From positions 57,893 to 121,892 of the forward strand of contig NW_004190376.2 of NCBI RefSeq assembly GCF_000224145.3: a stretch of DNA of 64,000 nucleotides. The letters are read 5' to 3'. The DNA comes from Ciona intestinalis (Eukaryota > Chordata > Ascidiacea > Phlebobranchia > Cionidae). Of this stretch, positions 56,901 through 64,000 are shown one piece after another; positions within the stretch are counted from its first letter, which is position 1, and each line of letters opens with the position of its first letter. The position numbers were made by a program, and so were the translations under genes. The notes beneath the pieces are model-generated. The model was given only the letters and a program-made list of their open reading frames with translations, was not told the origin of the DNA and searched no databases.

Positions 56901-59900
56901 ATCTGGTGCTTATAAGCCAATTCTTATAGCCATTTAACATTACGACTGTGTTAAATTCGACGAAATCTGACCCTGATCTGGTGCTGATGGAGTTGAACGG
57001 TTCTTGTGTGAAGAAATCCAGTAAGGATCTGGTGCTATGAAAACATAACAGATAAAAATCAAGTCCAACCAATTGTTTAATAAAAGTTAAACGATGCCAT
57101 TTGGGCGAAATATATATATTTTATTATTAAATTGGTTGGACTTGGTTTTTATCTGATGTGCTTTCCTAGCAACAGAACCTTATAGTAATGTTGTGTTCCG
57201 TTTACCGTTTGTACTGACAATTTTTAATCATATAAAAGGTAGAGTTTAAATTTATTTTTGTTAATAACTTTATTTGTCCTTTCCCATAATAAGTACACTC
57301 AGTTATATATATAAGATTAAGAAATGAAAAATAAAGAAAGTTATTACTTATAAAGTTACACCAAAATACTTGTAATAAAAAAACACTTTATGTAAATAAA
57401 GCTGACCGGTATTTATTTACTGCAGGCGAATGATTGATGCATTGAAGATCGTTTGTGGTTCAGATGACCCAATATTTCAAAATATATGTGAGGGCAACAT
57501 TGACAATGATCCTGATGGAAAATTTGATGTTGAAAACTTACTACATGAAGTGGACCACGTTCAAATCCCCGGCTTTCCTTATCGATTGAATGAAGTCCAA
57601 GCTAAAGAAGTGAAAAATGCGATGAAAAATCAGTTTACTCTCATACAAGGACCACCAGGTAAACAGTGGAATATTTTACACCAGAAACTGAGCCTTTTAA
57701 AGTCACAGCACATTTAGAACTTTAGGTATCGTTACAGAAAGTTCAATCTTCCATTTTTTACAATGCTACACAAGAACTTCAGACAATTCAAATTAAAACT
57801 TTTTAAATAGATGCATATAAATTAGTTACATTCATGTTGTGTTTTAAGGACGGTCGTTATAACACGGGTGTTTTGTTTCATACACCTCGTGCTCACACAC
57901 AAGTTACCACATATGTAACTTTGTAGGTAATTATTTTTGGTATTTTTTTAAATATTTTTCCTGCAATATATAGTTGACAATTAGACAACTAATAAAGGAA
58001 CATGATAATTGAGCAATTGTTGTCTAGATTTGTGGGTTATTTTGAAATCCTGTTGTATTTTCAGGCACTGGTAAATCTTACATGGGTGCCCAGTTGGCTT
58101 ATTTCCTTTGGAAATCAAACGGTCAACTCAACAAAAAGATATTATATTGTGGTCCTTCCAATAAATCTGTGGATGTGGTAGCAGGTAAAACTATCATAGT
58201 TAACTTTCTGAGTGAATATTGTATGGCTGAGAATATGTACAACTCCTTTTAGAGCCACAGGAGTTTGAGGTTTTTCTGGTACATGTCTTGGTCTAGACCA
58301 CATAACTGCCACAATGGTAGCAGCGATAAGCCTTAAACACATACCTCTAGTTTATTGGGGGATGCTTTAAATACCACTGCATGCTAAACTACTGTATGCT
58401 GTTTTAGTGCACCATTCATAAAAGCTCACACCACAGCACTGTGGCATTAACCACATTAAAAGACAACAAAAATCTAAAATGTCCAATCATTTGGCAAGTG
58501 CTACCTTGTATACCATTATTTTTACGGACACTTTTGTTTCTATTAGAAGATAATATTAAAACATGAATGGCTGGTTTGTCTGCTTGGTGAAGCAACCACA
58601 CTTATTTTCTTCCAATTAAATGTAAATGGGTTTATAACTGTAAACATGTTTTAGCGTATGTTGTTTTGTTGCTATATCCTGTCTTTTTGTTTAAAATATT
58701 CCAAACAGATAAAGTATATATTACAGACAGATAAAGTTATTTAACTTTATTATTATGATGTTCATGTTAATATTATGTAGGTTATTTGAAAGACGTGGTT
58801 GGCCCAAAAGTAATAAGAGTGTATGGAGCTTATCAAGAAGAGAAAGATTTCCCAATCCCAATCAAACCGTTTATTAATTACACTGATTGTGCAATGCCTG
58901 ACGCTTCTATTCAAGAAATTACTCTACACCATGTGATAAGACAACCAGGGAAACCATTCGCTTTAAAACTGAGGCAATTCGATAATATGTAAGTAAGATT
59001 TATTAATCTTAGGTTGCCTGAATGTATATATGTAACTTACTATTTCCTTGCATGGCTGTAAAAAAGGAAAAAGTGTTTTGGTGTTCATACACCACGTGCC
59101 AGCTTATGAGTTACCAAGTATGTTACTTTGTAGGTGATTATTTTTTTTGTTTTTTTTTAATATTTTATGTGTGGCAGGTTGCTGTTTTTACAGTTGTCCT
59201 ATCACTTAAGTATAAATAACTTACATTCGTTCATATATAAAATATGACTTGTATAGAATGTTAAACTGTGGTGCGCAAATGCCGTAAATACCAGAAGAGC
59301 TGTTTGTGTAATATGCCTAGCAGAAAGAGTTTATATATTAGGTCCCCGTTTTTTAATAGAAAAACTATTACTAGGTGACTTTGCAATAAAGTTTTAATTA
59401 ATTGAAACAGCTAATATTCAGTTCACCATGAAACTTTGTGCTTGTAACAATATTTCATAGGTTTAAGAAAGAGAATGCTAGGTTGCATAATTGGGATCAA
59501 ACTGAATGGTATAAGAAATACACAGAATACAAAGATATTTTAAGAGAAGCAAAAGCAGAAGAAATAAAGACTTGTGATGTCATATTGTGCACATGCATAT
59601 TGTCAGGAGGTAATTAGGTTTCCATATTTCTCCAGTCATTGCTTTGTGGGGTAGAGGAGCCAAATCTGGCCTAAATCATAGGTTCCATGCAACGACACTG
59701 CTCATCCAAATAGTTACAATACAATTTTCACTCTGATTGTAATAAATTTAAATGCTTTGGTATTTAAATTAACGTATAGTTCTGAATTAACTTGTATTAC
59801 TTATCAACTTATGGTTCTTCTTTGATTATACAAACCCAGACTTGTTGTAAATCTCATCCCAACCTACAGGCCCCTTGGTTTCCACACAGGAATACGCCCA

Positions 59901-61225
59901 ATGCATTGTAGATGAGTGCGGGATGTGCAGTGAACCAGAAACCCTTGTTCCAATAGTTGCTTCACATTCAGAGGTGACGGTTGTGTTACTATTATTTTAA
60001 ACTTAGCATGTATTTTAATGACTGTTGTTTTGCTGCTAATTCCGTTGTTTTCTGATTCTGCCTTTGAAATAATTTTGCCTGAATCCCAGGTCCTCAACAA
60101 GGACCCCACTCAGAAAAAAATAGAATACTGTATGCGAATAGATAAATTAAAAGTTAAAAATTATGTTACAGTGATACTTATAGCTATGGAGATTTATTAT
60201 ATTTAACATACATCCTCCAATAGAAAACGCAGATCATATTAATCGGTGACCACAAGCAGTTGGATCCAATCGTTGTGTGCAAAGAAGCTCGTATGGGGGG
60301 GCTTGGAGTCTCAATGTTTGAAAGATTACAGATGTTTGCCAACCCACTAGTTGTGCAATACAGAATGGTGAGGTTGTTTTTTATTTGGTTCAAGCAAATT
60401 TTTCTAAATATTTTGCTTGGTGGACCCTTTGCAATTATTTTGATACTCCACGACCCTATTTTAAAAAAAATGCTATAGAAAAAAACGCAATTGTTCTTAT
60501 TCATAATTTCTTATTATTGTGATTTAATGTTGTGTTAATGAACTTTATTGTATTTTTTAGAACCCAGTCATTTGTAAATTCTCTTCTGATCAGTTTTATG
60601 GAGGGAAACTTGAAAACGATGAAAAAGTGAAATGCTTCAAGGGATGTGGTAGGTTCTTGAAGATACCAGCATTCTTTGTCCATGTTGACGGCACTGAACA
60701 AGAAGAAGAGGAAAGCAAGTCAAAGTACAATCAGGATGAAATTAAAACGGTGGGTACACGGTGGGTACATGTTTGCCGGAGTACTGGTAACATGATTGTT
60801 TCGGTAAATCAATGTATTGCCATAAGGCCTTGGTGTTCCAGTTATATAGAATGTGTGTGGTGATACTGGTAGCATGATAAACACTTTGTATCAATGTATT
60901 GCCATAACGTCTGGTAATAGTTGTGCTAAAGATTGTGCTCTTTAAATAGTATGTGTTGGACACAAGGCAATCACATTAGACCAAAGTATACAAGTTTGGG
61001 ACTAGATGCTGCAACCATTGTGGGCATATGTGTCTTTTAGCAGATGTCAATTTGTTTAATAGGTTGTTGCAATGCTTGACGAACTACACGAAGATGATGT
61101 CTCCCCATCTAATATAATGGTTCTTTCACCTTACTTGGCGCAATGTGCTAGAATTCGTAAATATCTGCACGAGGGAGAACATGAACTGCAAGATGTACAT
61201 GTTGGGACAGTAGTTACCAGTCAAG
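44985..61225 (+). CDS. HELZ2: HELZ2-like protein: RNB ribonuclease domain plus SF1/UPF1-like helicase (3' end in gap)
   Basis: Twenty-eight exons in phase give 1,499 codons: 44985-45043, 45363-45585, 45914-45972, 46559-46689, 47053-47227, 47792-47966, 48350-48455, 48649-48792, 49333-49464, 49838-50010, 50896-51009, 51247-51401, 51957-52337, 52713-52863, 53751-53884, 54335-54475, 54753-55069, 55372-55515, 55856-55963, 56541-56715, 57426-57658, 58065-58184, 58781-58988, 59461-59609, 59870-59973, 60233-60367, 60561-60749, 61063-61225. The N-terminus is acidic. RNB domain, residues about 250-580: TIDPEFTSKHDDGLSVE, IGIHIADVASVIP and YTQCTSPLRVYSQLEIQR. Helicase: Walker A GPPGTGKS (about 1140, split by an intron), Walker B VDECGM (about 1317), GDHKQLDP (about 1341) and TVVTSQ. 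RNB followed by helicase is the HELZ2 layout. The vertebrate N-terminal zinc fingers and first helicase are absent. Exon 12 could instead start at 51232. Expected role: RNA unwinding and decay. The frame enters an N run before helicase motif VI. Confidence 0.93.
45075..45335 (+). mobile_element. SINE-tail, tandem units
   Basis: Two and a half tail units, the first after GAATGAATGAATGTATGTAA, filling HELZ2 intron 1 up to 28 bases before exon 2. Confidence 0.65.
46020..46240. mobile_element. Foldback-type element, partial
   Basis: Shares the CATCAGGGTGAAATGACACG region with the element at 21640-21880. The second arm is weak. HELZ2 intron 3. Confidence 0.5.
46709..46865. mobile_element. TAGGGTGGGG-type MITE, right-truncated
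   Basis: The left end (TAGAGTGGGGGTAGAGGGGA) and core are present. It breaks off after GACGAGAAAATAGAAAAT and joins a SINE scrap. HELZ2 intron 4. Confidence 0.65.
48178..48330. mobile_element. Small inverted-repeat element with internal duplication
   Basis: Arms CATCTGGTATAAAAAAC and GTTTTTATACCAGATG are inverted. Inside, AAAGTCTTTCTGGATGGCAG followed by ACGATACGT is present twice in tandem. HELZ2 intron 6, 20 bases from exon 7. Confidence 0.7.
50126..50560. mobile_element. hAT-type non-autonomous element, copy in HELZ2 intron 10
   Basis: 435 bases with inverted ends TAGGGATGCACATTACAGAA and its complement. It is flanked by an exact 8-base direct repeat CCTGTCAC (50118-50125 and 50561-50568). 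The interior has nested ATTCGAATC-type palindromes and no open frame of note. A paralogous or allelic copy of this intron (62010-62017) has a single CCTGTCAC and no element, which proves the boundaries. Confidence 0.92.
50585..50832 (+). mobile_element. Composite SINE, near full length, in HELZ2 intron 10
   Basis: A tRNA-like head (AATTGGTTAGCATGCCTGCT, TGGGTTCAAGGTTTATTGCT), the middle GGGCAGGAAGCTTAACGACA and CTCCAACCCAGTGTTCATTA, and a tail ending in GAGGATAAACAAGTTACC. It is also present in both downstream copies of this intron. Confidence 0.75.
51100..51205 (+). repeat. Dispersed CGTGTTTTACC repeat
   Basis: GCGTGTTTTACCAACTGTTG through CTACCGTAATCGAAGAGACA. Relatives are near 13795, 26115, 40800 (reverse), 47265 (reverse), 47700 (reverse), 58645 and 62555. 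Confidence 0.6.
51625..51855 (+). mobile_element. Composite SINE, HELZ2 intron 12
   Basis: Decayed head (GACACATTGGTTACCATGCT), middle (GGCAAGACAATAAAAGGCAA, CTCCAACCCAGTGGTCACTA) and one tail unit ending TTCATCCATTCA. Confidence 0.65.
52360..52600 (+). mobile_element. SINE lacking its head, HELZ2 intron 13
   Basis: Starts at AAGCAAGACACTTAACGACA soon after the exon 13 donor and continues through CTCCAACCCAGTAGTCACTA to a single tail unit. Confidence 0.6.
53211..53590 (+). repeat. Tandem array of SINE-tail units
   Basis: Four consecutive tail units of about 104 bases are each built as AACTTATTTATC, a GGCGGGAAA-type segment, CAGTCGTTATAAC, GTGTTCTGTTT and GAGTTACCACGTATG. Units differ by several bases each. 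HELZ2 intron 14. Confidence 0.8.
54000..54330 (-). mobile_element. Composite SINE heads, two tandem copies
   Basis: Read on the minus strand: CGCCGGCGTAGTGGCACAGATGG-type head, GAGGTAATGGGTTCAAGGC B-box-like segment, then the middle. A second, more decayed head lies at 54180-54312, up to the HELZ2 exon 16 acceptor. Confidence 0.55.
55115..55315 (+). mobile_element. Composite SINE with clear tRNA-like head
   Basis: CCGTAGCACAGTTGGTTTGC fits an A-box region and GGTAATGGGTTCAAGGCTCG a B-box region. GAGCAAGACACTTAACGGCA follows. The right end carries a second head in reverse (GGCGCGCTAACCACTTTACC). HELZ2 intron 17. Confidence 0.7.
55555..55725 (+). mobile_element. SINE-tail unit
   Basis: One tail unit (GCAACGACAGTCGTTATAAC) and part of the middle in HELZ2 intron 18. 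Confidence 0.55.
56155..56400 (-). mobile_element. Composite SINE, HELZ2 intron 19
   Basis: Minus-strand head at the right end (CCAGCGCCGTAGCTCAGTGG) with middle and tail to its left. Confidence 0.65.
56771..57000. repeat. 75-bp minisatellite in HELZ2 intron 20
   Basis: Three units of 75 bases carry CTTATAGCCATTTAACGTTA and TTCGACGAAATCTGACCCTG. The period is a multiple of three, so one minus-strand frame stays open across all units as a 25-residue repeat. Confidence 0.9.
57850..57945 (+). mobile_element. SINE-tail unit
   Basis: One unit in HELZ2 intron 21, the intron that splits the Walker A codons. Confidence 0.55.
59030..59240 (+). mobile_element. SINE-tail unit, decayed
   Basis: A decayed tail unit (CACCACGTGCCAGCTTATGA) with T-rich sequence in HELZ2 intron 23. 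Confidence 0.5.
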
Positions 61226-61383
61226 GTGAGTTTTTACTTATTTTTGTAAGTTTTATTTTATTCTTTGTGGGTGAGGTCCTTGTCAAATCCTTGGATTTAG
61301 GCCAGATTTATTCCTAAAGAATTATAGGCCAGAAATTTTTACTCAATTGGATTGGCACATTCTCATAGCACAGCTATACCTTT

Positions 61384-61508
61384 NNNNNNNNNNNNNNNNN
61401 NNNNNNNNNNNNNNNNNNNNNNNNNNNNNNNNNNNNNNNNNNNNNNNNNNNNNNNNNNNNNNNNNNNNNNNNNNNNNNNNNNNNNNNNNNNNNNNNNNNN
61501 NNNNNNNN
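61384..61508. other. Assembly gap (125 N)
   Basis: A run of N between HELZ2 exon 28 and a second copy of the exon 10 region. The HELZ2 3' exons are probably hidden here or misplaced. Confidence 0.99.
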
Positions 61509-62677
61509 AACAATAGACAGATGATGTGATTTTGGGGAAATCTTTACAACGATTGAACCGAATTGGTACCTAATTTTTGTGGGAGTATTTTAATGCATGG
61601 CTTTGGAATTTGTAAAAAAATGGGACATGCTAGAGGTTTACTAAAATTAAAACATCAAGCTTTGAACTCGTATGCTTTAGTCTATGCAGGCAAGAACGTT
61701 ATATAATTTCCTTATTTTTCTTCTTATAGACAACCTTTGGAAAACAATGTGGGCTTTCCGTTATCAGCGTCTTGGCCTTGCTGCATTTTATCATCAAAAG
61801 TTTGCGAGTCCATGTGAAATAGAAACCTCTCTAAGTAGTCTGTGTGTAGAAGAAGCAATGATAATGTACAACGCATGTGCTGCACATTATCTTAGGCACA
61901 AGGTATGATTCATTGGGCTGGTTTATAGTTAATTTGACTTCTCTATGCTTAACTGCCAATATTAATTCTTTTTCTTATAAAAATTCCTGATTTTATTGTA
62001 GTAGTTTACCCTGTCACTTTGTTTGGTGTTAATTCAGACCTGGCCCATGGAAAATTGGTTAGCATGCCTGACTTTTGCCCAGAGTGTTTATGGGTTCAAG
62101 GTTTATTGCTGCTACCATTTTTGGTGTGACCTTGGGCAGGAAGCTTAACGACAACTGCTCCAACCCAGTGTTCATTAATGGGTTGTCCATACGTAGTAAC
62201 TGGTAAGCTTGCACATGGTGTATGAAACAAAACACTTTGGTATAATGCCTGTCGTTGCCCCACCACGTGAGGATAAACAAGTTACCTATAAACAAGTTAT
62301 TACTCACAAATTAACCAAACATATATTTAGAATTAAATTTATTTAGAATTGCCAATTTATTGCTCGAGTAATGGAGAGACCTTCATGTGGTGATGTGAGA
62401 TCTTGGTTAAGTTCTTCATCATCAATTTATCAACAAAGTTGTAAGGAATGTCTTTCACCTGTAAGTGATATTTACTGTTAGAAAAAAATAATTATTAGGT
62501 GTAGCCACCACGCTTATTTTCTTTCAATCAAATGCAAATAGGTTTTTAACTGTAAGCGTGTTTTACCAACTGTTGTTTTGTCGCTATATCCTGTCTTTTC
62601 GTTTAAAATATTTCTAAATCTTTGCTACCGTAATCGAAGAGACAATACAAAAGTTTGTTTTTTATTTTTTAACCCAA
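61509..62677 (+). repeat. Second copy of the HELZ2 exon 10-11 region
   Basis: Nearly identical to the 49617-51230 region. Exon 10 copy is at 61740-61912 and exon 11 copy at 62347-62460, with unchanged protein sequence. It lacks the 435-base hAT-type element and has a single CCTGTCAC at 62010-62017. The composite SINE is present. A few single-base differences and small indels exist (for example CTGACTTTTGCC for CTGCTTTTGCC). Bounded by N runs on both sides. Confidence 0.95.
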
Positions 62678-62727
62678 NNNNNNNNNNNNNNNNNNNNNNN
62701 NNNNNNNNNNNNNNNNNNNNNNNNNNN
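62678..62727. other. Assembly gap (50 N)
   Basis: A short run of N between the second and third copies of the HELZ2 exon 10-11 region. Confidence 0.99.
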
Positions 62728-64000
62728 GTTATATAATTTCCTTATTTTTCTTCTTATAGACAACCTTTGGAAAACAATGTGGGCTTTCCGTTATCAGCGT
62801 CTTGGCCTTGCTGCATTTTATCATCAAAAGTTTGCGAGTCCATGTGAAATAGAAACCTCTCTAAGTAGTCTGTGTGTAGAAGAAGCAATGATAATGTACA
62901 ACGCATGTGCTGCACATTATCTTAGGCACAAGGTATGATTCATTGGGCTGGTTTATAATTAATTTGACTTCTCTATGCTTAACTGCCAATATTAATTCTT
63001 TTCTTATTAAAATTCCTGATTTTATTGTAGTAGTTTACCCTGTCACTAGGGATGCACATTACAGAATTTCGAATCCATGAGATTCGAATCCTTTTGTATT
63101 CGAATCTAATTACGGGATTCGGTATTCTGTTTAATGACGTCATTACACGTCATCTCATATACTATATTAACAATTTTTGAAACTTATTAATTTTGAAAAA
63201 AAATATTTTTGTGTTTGTGGGACTTTCGAGAGTAAACGTTTCGTAACGTCTTTTCATAGCCTGCTATACGTTTCATGACTTAAAAACTACCCAATAGTAC
63301 AATTTTTGATCATTTTACAACTCAAGATCCAACAAGGCTGTTATGAAAGGGTCAATAAACTGACTTTTGTGGTTAAAATTTTTTTTTCCTATAAATATAA
63401 AAAGATTCGAAATTCTAGATTCGAATTAAAGTATTCTAGGATATCCTAGAATACCTAATTATTCTGTAATGTGCATCCCTACCTGTCACTTTGTTTGGTG
63501 TTAATTCAGACCTGGCCCATGGAAAATTGGTTAGCATGCCTGCTTTTGCCCAGAGTGTTTATGGGTTCAAGGTTTATTGCTGCTACCATTTTTGGTGTGA
63601 CCTTGGGCAGGAAGCTTAACGACAACTGCTCCAACCCAGTGTTCATTAATGGGTTGTCTATACGTAGTAACTGGTAAGCTTGCACTGGTGTATGAAACAA
63701 AACACTTTGGTATAATGCCTGTCGTTGCCCCACCACGTGAGGATAAACAAGTTACCTATAAACAAGTTATTACTCACAAATTAACCAAACATTTATTTAG
63801 AATTAAATTTATTTAGAATTGCCAATTTATTGCTCGAGTAATGGAGAGACCTTCATGTGGTGATGTGCGATCTTGGTTAAGCTCTTCATCATCAATTTAT
63901 CCACAAAGTTGTAAGGAATGTCTTCCACCTGTAAGTAATATTTACTGTTAGAAAAAAATAATTATTAGGTGTAGCGACCACGCTTATTTTCTTCAATCCA
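62728..64000 (+). repeat. Third copy of the HELZ2 exon 10-11 region
   Basis: Matches the first copy from about 49805 to 51078, including the hAT-type element (63047-63481). Exon 10 copy is at 62760-62932. Exon 11 copy at 63817-63930 has four base changes, two of which alter residues (Gln to Pro and Ser to Pro). It runs off the window edge. Confidence 0.95.

Noticed and set aside
56767..57072. 101-codon minus-strand frame with 25-residue repeats
   Set aside because: Explained by the 75-bp minisatellite.

Overview
This window is intron-rich, AT-rich animal DNA. Every confident gene is split into many short exons with GT-AG (one GC-AG) introns of tens to a few thousand bases. The gene set and the repeats point to a solitary ascidian, most likely Ciona. 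The repeats are a roughly 190-bp MITE ending in TAGTAGGGTGGGGGAAGATG, a composite tRNA-headed SINE with a TGAA tail, and several hAT-type non-autonomous elements. Several start codons lie just after a splice-acceptor-like AG, as expected for spliced-leader trans-splicing in tunicates. The species call is inference; I ran no search.

Layout from left to right. (1) Importin-4 (IPO4), minus strand, start at 12352, 20 exons read down to 1568; its 3' end lies off the left edge. (2) A small P-loop sulfotransferase-family protein with a C-terminal membrane anchor, plus strand, 13907-15989. (3) Convergent to it, an SLC7 light-chain amino-acid transporter, minus strand, 26057 down to 16342, nine exons. 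Its 4.4-kb first intron contains a distinct GC-richer, CRE-rich region (about 22.2-24.8 kb) that looks like a separate plus-strand transcription unit with tiny lysine-rich exons. (4) An AT-hook protein fused to a CDYL-like enoyl-CoA-hydratase fold, plus strand, 28617-33542, with one frameshift in a homopolymer and a partly duplicated exon. (5) Peflin (PEF1), a penta-EF-hand protein, plus strand, 34248-36820. (6) A 118-residue charged coiled-coil protein of unknown function, minus strand, 41192 down to 38804. (7) A relic of an SLC2 sugar-transporter terminal exon with one in-frame stop, minus strand, near 43.2 kb. (8) A large HELZ2-type gene (RNB ribonuclease domain plus SF1/UPF1-like helicase), plus strand, from 44985; 28 exons are read up to 61225, then it runs into an assembly gap.

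The last 2.5 kb holds two further near-identical copies of HELZ2 exons 10-11, bounded by runs of N. One copy lacks an hAT-type insertion present in the other two. This looks more like unmerged haplotypes or misplaced contigs than a real triplication.

The genes do not form a pathway. Roles represented are nuclear import (IPO4), sulfonation-like transfer, amino-acid transport, chromatin/CoA-fold binding, Ca2+ sensing in vesicle traffic (PEF1) and RNA metabolism (HELZ2). Intergenic DNA and introns are mostly repeat debris. I found no tRNA, rRNA or CRISPR. Exon limits were set by eye from splice signals, reading phase and family similarity; reading phase closes exactly in all seven confident gene models (in the CDYL-like gene only after one base is removed at its frameshift).
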